Source of the DNA: Azospirillum isscasi
Lineage (GTDB): Bacteria > Pseudomonadota > Alphaproteobacteria > Azospirillales > Azospirillaceae
Reading direction: 5' to 3'
Length of the DNA: 64,000 nt
Assembly: GCF_030849505.1 (NCBI RefSeq)
Contig: NZ_JAUJFI010000005.1
Location: 18,854 to 82,853 of the forward strand
Shown here: positions 30,023 to 38,373 of the stretch, in pieces
Position numbering within the stretch: the first letter of the stretch is position 1
Layout: every line of letters begins with the position of its first letter
Notes under the pieces: model-generated
What the model was told of the DNA's origin: nothing
Seen by the model: the letters and a program-made list of their open reading frames with translations, nothing else
Databases searched by the model: none
Made by a program: the position numbers and the translations under genes

Positions 30023-30673
30023 CTAACGCTCCAGCAGTTGAGCCTTGAGCCAGTCGCGTACCTCGTGGCAGACGGCCTCGGCGGTCTCGTCCAGTCCATG
30101 CCCGGCGCCGGGCATCAGGACCAGCTTCTTCGGCTCGCGCGCCATGCGGTGGACGTGGATGGAGCACATGGGCTTCAGCACCTCGTCGCCCTCGCCGTGG
30201 ATCAGCAGCACCGGGCAGCTCAGGTCCGCCACCGCGTCGGTGCCAAGGCCCTGGGTCGCCAGCGTCACCACCGTGCAGACCGCCCCGCGGTTCGACGCCG
30301 CGGCCTGGATCGCCACCGCCCCGCCGAAGGAATGGCCGACCAGCGCCACATGGTGGATGCCCATCCGGCCGAGGAAGGTCAGGCCGCACAGCACGTCGTA
30401 CACCGCCTCGTCCAGCGCGCGGGGGTTGCGGTAGCGGACGCGCAGCGAGGCGATGCCGTCCGCGGTCAGGTCCCGGGCCAGCCGCGGGTAAAGCCCGCGG
30501 GCCGGCGAATCGAATCCGCCGCCGACGCCGCCGATCCACAGGACGGCCAGACCGCCATGGGGAGCCGGTGCCGGATAAAGGCGCCCTTCCACGGTCCCCC
30601 GGTCGGTGTCCAGGGTCACGGGCGCGTGTCCATCCTCCGTCACATCAGCGGTCTGGGCCGACAGAAGCGGCAT
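30023..30673 (-). CDS. Alpha/beta hydrolase (dienelactone hydrolase-like)
   Basis: 216 residues, cytoplasmic. The nucleophile elbow is GHSFGG (about 104-109). The acid Asp is probably in HGEGDEVLKP (about 156) and the base His in PGAGHGLDE (about 185), giving a complete Ser-Asp-His triad. Substrate unknown. The start at 30673 has GGAG about 7 bp upstream; a longer frame to 30712 has no such signal. It is divergent from the DUF3775 operon. Confidence 0.82.
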   Translation of the reverse strand: MPLLSAQTADVTEDGHAPVTLDTDRGTVEGRLYPAPAPHGGLAVLWIGGVGGGFDSPARGLYPRLARDLTADGIASLRVRYRNPRALDEAVYDVLCGLTFLGRMGIHHVALVGHSFGGAVAIQAAASNRGAVCTVVTLATQGLGTDAVADLSCPVLLIHGEGDEVLKPMCSIHVHRMAREPKKLVLMPGAGHGLDETAEAVCHEVRDWLKAQLLER

Positions 30674-30813
30674 GGGATTCTCCTGCTCGCCGGAACTCTG
30701 CCGATGTAACACCGCTCCCCCGCTTCGCGTTGCTTAACGCTTTCGGCGGGACGAACCCCCGGTCCGGCTGTTGGCGTCGGGCAAAGCCGTGCAACTGAAA
30801 AGAAGTGCGACCC

Positions 30814-31248
30814 ATGCTCAAACAGATTTCGGTCGATACCGTGAAGCAGGCCGCCGACCTCGCGCACGAGGCCGTGGCCGACCGTCAGCGTTTCCTTGCG
30901 GGAATGCGCAACATCGACCTCGGGGAGCAGCGCAGCGAACGCGGTTCGCGGAACCCGACCGATCTCGACGCCCTCAGCATCCTGTCCTCCGACGCCAGCG
31001 GCGCGCTGGACCAGCTTCGCCGGATGCTGGAGGACCTTTCGCCCGAACAGCGGATGGAACTGCGCGCCGTCATGCTCGTGGGGCGCGGCGACTTCGCCGG
31101 GAACCAGTGGGACCGCGCGCTGGACGAGGCGGGGCGGGCGCCCGACGCCACCCACTACACCGACATTGCGGAGCGCATCGACCTGCACGACGACCTGATG
31201 AAGGGGCTGTACGAGCTGGATCTGCTGAAAAGGAAGGACGGGCAATGA
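30814..31248 (+). CDS. DUF3775 domain protein
   Basis: 144 residues, cytoplasmic. The second half (about 50-140) fits DUF3775: L.RMLEDLSPEQRMELRAVMLVGRGDF and a helical end with HYTDIAERIDLHDDLMKGLYELDLL. Function unknown. Start at 30814 has AAGAAG upstream; an in-frame GTG lies at 30805. The stop overlaps the next ATG (ATGA), making it the first gene of a three-gene coupled operon. A weak EcfG-like promoter (GGGAC-N17-GTT, 30748-30772) precedes it. Confidence 0.75.
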   Translation: MLKQISVDTVKQAADLAHEAVADRQRFLAGMRNIDLGEQRSERGSRNPTDLDALSILSSDASGALDQLRRMLEDLSPEQRMELRAVMLVGRGDFAGNQWDRALDEAGRAPDATHYTDIAERIDLHDDLMKGLYELDLLKRKDGQ

Positions 31249-31997
31249 CCGGGAGCCGGGACGGCAGGCGGCGCATGGGCGGGCGGCGCATGGAAGGCTC
31301 CGCCGGCGCGCTCGAACGCTGGGCCGCCATCCTGGGCGGCACGGCGCTGGGCTATGCCGGGGCGCGGCGGGGAAGCTGGGCGCTGGCGGCGCTCGGCGGC
31401 GGGCTGTTCCTGGCCGGGGCGGCGGGCGTGCCGCTGTCCAGCCCGTTGCGGCAGGCCGCGCTGCCGGCGCTGCGCCGCGAACCGGCGACCACCCAGGCCA
31501 ACGTCACCGTCGCCGTCCCGGCGGACCGGCTGTTCCGCCATTGGCGCAACGTCCGCCATCTGGCGGCCCTGTTCCCCCATCTCGACGCCGTGGAGGTGCT
31601 GTCCGACACCGAAAGCCGCTGGAAGGCCCACGGTCCCGGTGGCGTGCCGGTGGTCTGGACCAGCCGGCTGGACAAGCTGCGCGAGAACGAACTCATCACC
31701 TGGCACACGCTGGAGGGGGCGGACCTGCCGCACCGGGGCACCGTCCTGTTCCGGCCGGCGCCGGGCGGGCGCGGGACGGAGGTCAGCCTGACGCTGGCCT
31801 ACCACCCGCCGGGCGGAGAAGGCGGCCACGCCGTGTCCCGCCTGTTCGGCATGGCGCCGGAACAGCAGGCGCGCGAGGCGCTGCGCCGCCTGAAACGGAT
31901 CATGGAAGTTGGGGAACTTCCGACCATCGACGGGCAGCCGAGCGGGAGGGCCGAGCGTTCCCGGGCGCTGCCGAGCATGCAGGAGGTGACGGGATGA
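31245..31997 (+). CDS. SRPBCC/cyclase-like protein with N-terminal membrane segments
   Basis: 250 residues. Residues about 22-65 hold two hydrophobic stretches (WAAILGGTALGYAGA and WALAALGGGLFLAGAAG). Residues about 85-225 form a START-like polyketide cyclase domain: QANVTVAVPADRLFRHWRNVRHLAALFPHLDAVEVL, then ESRWKAHGPGG and ELITWHTLEGADLPHRGTVLFRP. Such proteins bind hydrophobic ligands; related ones near zinc dehydrogenases are often stress-induced. Coupled by ATGA to genes on both sides. Confidence 0.8.
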   Translation: MTGSRDGRRRMGGRRMEGSAGALERWAAILGGTALGYAGARRGSWALAALGGGLFLAGAAGVPLSSPLRQAALPALRREPATTQANVTVAVPADRLFRHWRNVRHLAALFPHLDAVEVLSDTESRWKAHGPGGVPVVWTSRLDKLRENELITWHTLEGADLPHRGTVLFRPAPGGRGTEVSLTLAYHPPGGEGGHAVSRLFGMAPEQQAREALRRLKRIMEVGELPTIDGQPSGRAERSRALPSMQEVTG

Positions 31998-33169
31998 GGG
32001 CGCTTTGCTGGAACGGCGTCAACGACCTGCGGGTGGAGCGCGTGCCGGACCCCACGATCCTCGGGCCGCGGGACGCCATCGTCAAGGTCGGCCTGTCCTC
32101 GGTCTGCGGGTCCGATCTGCACCTGATCGGCGGCTACGTCCCCACCATGCGGGCCGGCGACATCATCGGCCACGAATTCCTGGGCGAGGTGGTGGAGAAG
32201 GGGCCGGAGGTGACGCGGCTGAACCGCGGCGACCGGGTGATCACGGTGTCGATCATCGGCTGCGGCAAATGCTGGCACTGCCGGCACGAGGAATTCTCGC
32301 TGTGCGACAATTCCAACCCGCAGCCGGCCTTCGAGGAGATGGCCTACGGGCACTGCACCGCGGGCATCTTCGGCTACAGCCACGCCTTCGGCGGCTACGC
32401 CGGCAGCCACGCCGAATACATCCGCGTCCCCTTCGCCGACACCAACTGCTTCCGCGTGCCGGAGGGGGTGACCGACGAGCAGGCGGTCTTCGTCTCGGAC
32501 GCCGTGCCGACCGGCTACATGGCCGCCGACATGGGCGGCATCAAGCCGGGCGACGTGGTGGCCGTCTGGGGCTGCGGCGGCGTCGGCCAGATGGCGATGA
32601 GGAGCGCGTCCCTGATGGGGGCGGAGCGGGTGATCGGCATCGACCGCTTTCCGGACCGGCTGCGCGCCGCCCAGATGAAGGCGGGGGCGGAGACGCTGGA
32701 TTACAGCCGCGTGGACATCTACGACGCCCTGCTGGCGATGACCGGCGGGCGCGGGCCGGACGTCTGCATCGACGCGGTGGGCATGGAGGCCGACAGCGGC
32801 GCCTCCGCCCTGGAGGACTGGTACGACCGCGGCAAGCAGGCCCTCCGGCTGGAGAGCGACCGGCCCGCCGTCCTGCGCCAGATGATCCAGTGCTGCCGCA
32901 AGGGCGGGACCCTGTCCATCGTCGGCGTCTACGGCGGGTTCATCGACAAGTTCCCGATGGGGGCGGCGATGAACAAGGCGCTGACCTTCCGCATGGGGCA
33001 GCAGCACGGACAGCGTTACGTCAAGCGCCTGTTCGAGCACATCGGGAAGGGCGAACTCGACCCCTCCTACCTGCTGACCCACAAATGGGCGCTGGACGAC
33101 GCGCCGCAGGGCTACCGCATGTTCAAGGAAAAGGCCGACGACTGCATGCGGGTCGTCTTCGCGCCGTGA
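31994..33169 (+). CDS. Zinc-dependent alcohol/formaldehyde dehydrogenase-like protein
   Basis: 391 residues, medium-chain dehydrogenase. Catalytic Zn site: SSVCGSDLHL (Cys about 38) and GHEFLGEVVEKG (His-Glu about 60). Structural Zn site: IGCGKCWHCRHEEFSLCD with four Cys (about 91-107). NAD-binding motif VWGCGGVGQMAM (about 191-202). The insert DWYDRGKQALRLE and tail resemble glutathione-independent formaldehyde dehydrogenase. Substrate not established. Third gene of the coupled operon, which fits a stress-related aldehyde or alcohol oxidation role. Confidence 0.88.
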   Translation: MRALCWNGVNDLRVERVPDPTILGPRDAIVKVGLSSVCGSDLHLIGGYVPTMRAGDIIGHEFLGEVVEKGPEVTRLNRGDRVITVSIIGCGKCWHCRHEEFSLCDNSNPQPAFEEMAYGHCTAGIFGYSHAFGGYAGSHAEYIRVPFADTNCFRVPEGVTDEQAVFVSDAVPTGYMAADMGGIKPGDVVAVWGCGGVGQMAMRSASLMGAERVIGIDRFPDRLRAAQMKAGAETLDYSRVDIYDALLAMTGGRGPDVCIDAVGMEADSGASALEDWYDRGKQALRLESDRPAVLRQMIQCCRKGGTLSIVGVYGGFIDKFPMGAAMNKALTFRMGQQHGQRYVKRLFEHIGKGELDPSYLLTHKWALDDAPQGYRMFKEKADDCMRVVFAP

Positions 33170-33212
33170 CCGGTGCCGCCGCGGAAAGCCTCGGGGTGTG
33201 GGGCTGAGCCCT

Positions 33213-33959
33213 TTACGAGCGGGGCGGGAGAGGCTCCAGCGGGGTGTCCCGCCGTCCCCGCACCGGCGCCTCCAGCCCCTCCGGCCTTGCCGCCCAGCGG
33301 ACGGCGTTCAGGATCACGCGCTGGATCTGCGGGTGGTGGTAGGTGGGGTAGGTCTCGTGGCCGGGCCGGAAGTAGAAGACTCGGCCCAGCCCCCGCCGCC
33401 AGCCGCAACCGCTGCGGAAGACCTCGCCGCCCTGGAACCAGCTCACGAAGACCAGATCGTCCGGCGGCGGGACGTCGAAAGGCTCGCCGTACATCTCCTC
33501 CCGGTCCAGTTCGATGCGGTCGGAAATGCCCGCCGCCACCGGGTGGCCGGGGTCCACCACCCACAGCCGCTCCTTCTCCGCCGCCACGCGGTGCTTCAGG
33601 TAGCAGCCGGTGCCCATCAGCGCCACGAAGGGCTTGGAAAAATGGCTGGAATGGAGCGCCACGAGGCCCAGCCCATGCTCGGTCACCCGCCGCTTCACCC
33701 GCTCCGCCACCGCGTCCGGCACCTCCGCGTGGGCGCGGTGGCCCCACCAGACCAGCGTGTCGGCGGCGTTCAGCCGCTCCTCGGGCAGACCGTGCTCCGG
33801 CTCGTCCAGCGTGGCGGTGTCCACGGTCAGGCCGGCGGCGCGCAGGGGTGCTGCCAGCGCCTCGTGGATGCCCTGGGGGTAATGGGCCTTCACGGTCTCG
33901 TCCCGGCGCTCGTGGCGGAACTCGTTCCAGATCAGGACGCGCGGCGCGGGGTTCGGCAT
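33213..33959 (-). CDS. ThuA-like (trehalose utilisation) protein
   Basis: 248 residues, ThuA family, a glutamine-amidotransferase-like fold without the catalytic Cys. Seen here: WNEFRHERRDETVKAHYPQGIHEALA (about 11-36), DTLVWWGHRAHAEVP (about 67-81), LGLVALHSSHFSKPFVALMG (about 103-122), and FYFRPGHETYPTYHHPQIQRVI near the end. In Sinorhizobium ThuAB degrades trehalose through 3-keto sugar intermediates. ThuB is absent here. It is divergent from treZ with start codons close together. Confidence 0.85.
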   Translation of the reverse strand: MPNPAPRVLIWNEFRHERRDETVKAHYPQGIHEALAAPLRAAGLTVDTATLDEPEHGLPEERLNAADTLVWWGHRAHAEVPDAVAERVKRRVTEHGLGLVALHSSHFSKPFVALMGTGCYLKHRVAAEKERLWVVDPGHPVAAGISDRIELDREEMYGEPFDVPPPDDLVFVSWFQGGEVFRSGCGWRRGLGRVFYFRPGHETYPTYHHPQIQRVILNAVRWAARPEGLEAPVRGRRDTPLEPLPPRS

Positions 33960-34044
33960 GGCGGATGACCTTCCAGGGCGGATCGAACCGGCGCCGGAGC
34001 GGCTCCTTGTGGGACGAAGGGGGCCGGCGCCTGTTTGGGGGACG

Positions 34045-36063
34045 ATGGTCGAAACATTGCGGTGTGAAGGTCAAGTGTCGAGTCTCCCCGATGCAGCGCG
34101 TCATGACGGTCTGGTCACCCCGGCCCGCCGTTGCCCCATAGGCGTCGAGCCCGCACCGGGCGACCGGGTGCTGGCGCGGGTCTGGGCGCCCGCCTGCCGC
34201 AGCGTCAGCCTGCTGGTCGGGCCGAAAAGCGAGTCCGGGGAACGAACGGTGGCGCTGGACGCGGAGGGCGGCGGCTATTTCTCCGCGGTGGCGGAGGGAG
34301 TGCCGGTGGGCAGCCTCTACCGGTTCCGGCTGGACGACGGCCCGGCTTTCCCCGACCCGGCCTCGCGCTTCCAGCCCGACGGGCCGGAGGGGCCGTCGCA
34401 GGTCGTGGACCCGTCCGCCTTCGCCTGGACCGACGCCGGCTGGGCGGGCCGCAGCCTGCGGGGGCAGGTGGTCTACGAGATGCACATCGGCACCTTCACG
34501 CCGGAGGGCACCTGGGACGCGGCGATGCGCGAACTGGCGTCTCTGGCCGAGCTGGGGGTGACGGTTCTGGAACTCATGCCGGTGGCGGAGTTTCCAGGCC
34601 GCTTCGGCTGGGGCTATGACGGGGTGGACCTGTTCGCCCCGACCCGGCTCTACGGGGAGCCGGACGACATGCGGCGCTTCGTGGACCGCGCGCACGCGCT
34701 GGGCCTCGCGGTGATCCTGGACGTGGTCTACAACCACCTCGGTCCCAGCGGGAATTTCCTGTCCCGCTTTTCCCCGGATTACTTCACCACCCGCTACCGG
34801 AACGAGTGGGGGGACGCGATCAACTTCGACGGCCCCGGCTGCGGGCCGGTGCGGGAATTCTTCCTGGCGAACGCCGCCTTCTGGATCGACGAGTACCATC
34901 TGGACGGGCTGCGGCTGGACGCCACCCAGCAGATCTTCGACCGCTCCACCCCGCACATCATCCAGGAGATCGGGCGGGCCGTCCGCCGGGCGGCGCGCGG
35001 GCGGGCCACGCTGCTGATCGGGGAGAACGAGTCCCAGCAGGCCGCCATGGCGACGCCGGCGGAGCGGGGCGGCCATGGGCTGGACGCCCTTTGGAACGAC
35101 GATTTCCACCACGCGGCCCTGGTCGCGCTGACCGGGCGGAACGAAGCCTACTACACCGACTACCGCGGCACGCCGCAGGAGCTGGTGTCCGCCGTCAGGC
35201 ACGGCTTCCTCTATCAGGGGCAATGGTACCGCTGGCAGAGCCAGCGGCGGGGCACGCCGGCCTATGGCCTGCCGCGCCCGGCCTTCGTCGCCTTCCTTCA
35301 GAACCACGACCAGATCGCCAATTCCGGGCGGGGCCTGCGGGTCCACGTCCTGACCACGCCGGGGCGCTGCCGGGCGATGACGGCGCTGACCCTGCTGGGT
35401 CCGGGCACGCCGATGCTGTTCCAGGGCCAGGAGTTCGCGGCCAGCAGCCCCTTCCACTATTTCGCCGACCACGAACCGGACCTGGCCGCCAGGGTGGAGG
35501 AGGGGCGGGCGGACTTCCTGTCCCAGTTCCCCAGCCTCGCCACACCCGCCATGCGCGCCCGCCTGAAGCGTCCGCAGGACGTGGAGACCTTCCGAAGCTC
35601 CAAGCTGGACCATCGCGAACGGGAAACCCACGCGGAGGTCTGGGCGCTGCACCGCGACCTCCTGCGCCTGCGCCGCGAGGACCCGGTGTTCCGCGCGCAG
35701 GGGGACGGCGGGCTGGACGGCGCGGTGCTGGGGGAGGAGAGCTTCGTCCTCCGCTTCTTCGGCGGGGACGGGGACGACCGGCTGCTGCTGGTCAATCTGG
35801 GGCGCGACCTGCGGCTGGACATTCTGCCGGAACCGCTGCTGGCGCCCCCCCTCGGCCGGGAATGGGCGCTGCTGTGGTCCAGCGAGGACCCGCGCTACGG
35901 CGGCTGCGGGATGGCGGCGGTGGCGTTGCCGGACGGCGGCTGGCGGGTCCCCGGCCATGCGGCGGTCGTCCTGGCCCCCGCAGACGCCCCCGGAAAGACC
36001 CCCGATGAGGAGCGTGAGGGGGACGAACGCAACAGCGCGAGCGCTCAGGAGACCCATGGCTGA
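34045..36063 (+). CDS. treZ: Malto-oligosyltrehalose trehalohydrolase
   Basis: 672 residues, GH13. It releases trehalose from maltooligosyl-trehalose, the last step of the TreY-TreZ route from glycogen. The N-terminal beta domain (GDRVLARVWAPACRSVSL) is followed by a TIM barrel with VYEMHIGTFTPEGTW, DVVYNHLGPSGN, the nucleophile Asp in GLRLDATQQI (about 293), the acid Glu in LIGENESQ (about 328), and FLQNHDQIAN (about 419). The start is uncertain: the frame is open to 33958, and this ATG is preceded closely by GGGGGA. It overlaps the next gene by 8 bp. TreY is not in the window. Confidence 0.9.
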   Translation: MVETLRCEGQVSSLPDAARHDGLVTPARRCPIGVEPAPGDRVLARVWAPACRSVSLLVGPKSESGERTVALDAEGGGYFSAVAEGVPVGSLYRFRLDDGPAFPDPASRFQPDGPEGPSQVVDPSAFAWTDAGWAGRSLRGQVVYEMHIGTFTPEGTWDAAMRELASLAELGVTVLELMPVAEFPGRFGWGYDGVDLFAPTRLYGEPDDMRRFVDRAHALGLAVILDVVYNHLGPSGNFLSRFSPDYFTTRYRNEWGDAINFDGPGCGPVREFFLANAAFWIDEYHLDGLRLDATQQIFDRSTPHIIQEIGRAVRRAARGRATLLIGENESQQAAMATPAERGGHGLDALWNDDFHHAALVALTGRNEAYYTDYRGTPQELVSAVRHGFLYQGQWYRWQSQRRGTPAYGLPRPAFVAFLQNHDQIANSGRGLRVHVLTTPGRCRAMTALTLLGPGTPMLFQGQEFAASSPFHYFADHEPDLAARVEEGRADFLSQFPSLATPAMRARLKRPQDVETFRSSKLDHRERETHAEVWALHRDLLRLRREDPVFRAQGDGGLDGAVLGEESFVLRFFGGDGDDRLLLVNLGRDLRLDILPEPLLAPPLGREWALLWSSEDPRYGGCGMAAVALPDGGWRVPGHAAVVLAPADAPGKTPDEEREGDERNSASAQETHG

Positions 36064-38122
36064 TTTCGTCCGCAAGATCACGCGCGACGTCCTGCGATCC
36101 GCGCCGGACGCCGCGCTTTCCCGCGAATGGCTGGTCGCCAACGGGCTGGGCGGTTACGCCTCCTCCTCCCTGTCGGGGGCGGTGACGCGGCGCTACCACG
36201 GTTTGCTGGTGGCGGCGCTTCCGGCGCCGCTGGGCCGCGTGGTGATGCTGAGCCAGCTCAACGACGTGCTGATCCAGCCGGACGGCACCGAACGGCGGCT
36301 GACCGGCCACAACCCGCAGGCGGACCAATGGCCCGACCCGAACTACCCGTCGGACGCCGCCCCCTCCGGCCTCGCCGAGTTCCGGATGGAGTCGGGGCTG
36401 CCGGTCTGGCGCTACGAGTTCGGCGACGTGGTGATCGAAAAGCAGGTCGTGCTGCCGCACCTGCAGAACATCGTCCACGTCACCTACCGGGTGGTGACGG
36501 CGCCGCAGCCGATCTGCCTGAGGCTTCGCCCGGTGATGGCCTTCCGCAAGCTGGAGTCGGCGGTGGACGAGCCGCTGGCCCGCGACTACCGCGTCACCGC
36601 CCGTGGCCACGAGTATGAGATCTGGGCCGGGCCGGAACTGCCGGTGCTGCGCATGACCATCGAGGGGGCGGAGCTTCCCCTGACCCTGGACGGCGGGGCG
36701 CGGCGCGACATCGTCTATCCGGTGGAGGCGGAGCGCGGCTACGAGTCGCGCGGCTCGCTGTGGACCCCCGGCTATTTCAGCGGCCCGCTGAGCCAGGGCC
36801 AGACGCTCAGCTTCGTCGCGGCCACGGAGCCCTGGCAGCGGCTCTGGGCGCTGCCGCCCGCCGACGTGCTGCGCTTCGAGAAGGAGCGGCGGCGGCGCAT
36901 CGTCGGGGCCGCGCACCCCTCGCTGCGCGACGGGCCGATGGCGGAGCTGGTTCTGTCGGCGGACAGCTTCCTGTTCGTTCCGGCGGGCCGCGTCGCCGAC
37001 CAGATGCGCGCCCGCGCCGAGGGGGACGAGGTGCGCACGGTGATCGCCGGCTACCACTGGTTCACCGACTGGGGCCGCGACACCATGATCAGCCTGGAGG
37101 GGCTGACCCTGACCACCGGGCGCCACATGGAGGCCGGCTGGATCCTGCGCACCTTCGCGCACTACATCCGCGACGGGCTGATCCCCAACATGTTCCCCGA
37201 CGGCAAGGACGAGGGGCTGTACCACACCGCCGACGCGACGCTGTGGTTCTTCCACGCGCTGAACCGCTATGTCCGCGCGACCGGGGACCGGCACACGCTG
37301 CGGCTGCTGCTGCCCCGGCTGGTGGATGTGATCGACCACCACCGGCGCGGCACCCGCTTCGGCATCGCCGTGGACACCGGCGACGGGCTGCTGCGCCAGG
37401 GGCGGGAGGGTTATCAGCTCACCTGGATGGACGCGAAGGTCGGAGACTGGGTGGTCACCCCGCGCCGGGGCAAGGCGGTGGAGATCAACGCGCTCTGGTA
37501 CAACGCGCTGTGCCTGACCGCCGGCTGGCTGACGGAGGAGGGGGAGGCCCAGGCCGCCCGCCCCCTGGCGGAACTGGCGGAGCAGGCCCGCGCCTCCTTC
37601 AACGCGCGCTTCTGGTGCGCCGGGGCCGGGCACCTGTACGACGTGGTGGACGGGGAGCGGGGGGACGACGACGCCTGCCGGCCCAACCAGATCTTCGCCG
37701 TCTCGCTCGACAACCCGGTGCTCGACCGCGCCCGCTGGGACCCGGTGGTGGAGACGGTGCGGCAGCGGCTGCTGACCCCGGTCGGGCTGCGCTCGCTGGC
37801 GCCGGGGCACCGCGACTACAAGCCGAAGTACTTCGGCGACCTGCGCGCCCGCGACGCCGCCTATCACCAGGGCACGGTGTGGGGGTGGCTGATCGGTCCC
37901 TATGTCGAGGCGTGGCTGAAGCTGCATCCGGAGGACAAGGCCGGGGCGCGGGACCTGCTCCGCGGCTTTCTGCCGCATCTGGATCAGGCGGGGATCGGCA
38001 CCATCGCCGAAATCTTCGACGCCGAACCGCCCTTCAGCCCCCGCGGCTGCATTTCGCAGGCCTGGAGCGTCGCGGAGGTGCTGCGCTGCTGGGCGGCGAC
38101 GGCGGAGGACGAAACATCCTGA
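36056..38122 (+). CDS. Glycogen debranching enzyme (amylo-alpha-1,6-glucosidase type)
   Basis: 688 residues. The N-terminal domain (LSREWLVANGLGGYASSSLSGAVTRRYHGLLVAAL, about 21-55) and the C-terminal six-hairpin glucosidase domain with GYHWFTDWGRDTMISLEGLTL (about 336-356), WMDAKVGDW (about 457) and YHQGTVWGWLIGPYVEAWL (about 603) match the bacterial/archaeal GDE family (GH133-like). It removes alpha-1,6 branches from glycogen. The start overlaps treZ by 8 bp, so glycogen trimming and trehalose release are co-expressed. Confidence 0.9.
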   Translation: MADFVRKITRDVLRSAPDAALSREWLVANGLGGYASSSLSGAVTRRYHGLLVAALPAPLGRVVMLSQLNDVLIQPDGTERRLTGHNPQADQWPDPNYPSDAAPSGLAEFRMESGLPVWRYEFGDVVIEKQVVLPHLQNIVHVTYRVVTAPQPICLRLRPVMAFRKLESAVDEPLARDYRVTARGHEYEIWAGPELPVLRMTIEGAELPLTLDGGARRDIVYPVEAERGYESRGSLWTPGYFSGPLSQGQTLSFVAATEPWQRLWALPPADVLRFEKERRRRIVGAAHPSLRDGPMAELVLSADSFLFVPAGRVADQMRARAEGDEVRTVIAGYHWFTDWGRDTMISLEGLTLTTGRHMEAGWILRTFAHYIRDGLIPNMFPDGKDEGLYHTADATLWFFHALNRYVRATGDRHTLRLLLPRLVDVIDHHRRGTRFGIAVDTGDGLLRQGREGYQLTWMDAKVGDWVVTPRRGKAVEINALWYNALCLTAGWLTEEGEAQAARPLAELAEQARASFNARFWCAGAGHLYDVVDGERGDDDACRPNQIFAVSLDNPVLDRARWDPVVETVRQRLLTPVGLRSLAPGHRDYKPKYFGDLRARDAAYHQGTVWGWLIGPYVEAWLKLHPEDKAGARDLLRGFLPHLDQAGIGTIAEIFDAEPPFSPRGCISQAWSVAEVLRCWAATAEDETS

Positions 38123-38373
38123 CCCTGCCGCCGCCGCGCCCATGAAAGGCGTGGTAAGAACGCAAGACGAATCGTCATGGAATGCGTCCGGTTACTGAAA
38201 AGAAAGTTGCAATGCGGAAAAAAACGAATCGATGACGACAATTTAACCGACATGAAACCCACATTCTGTTGAAGGTTTTTGCCGCCCGTGCCTATCATCG
38301 AGGGCGGGGTGAATGGGAAGTACACGAACATGCTTCCGTGTGTTCACCCGGCCGGATGAGGACGGGAGGGCTT

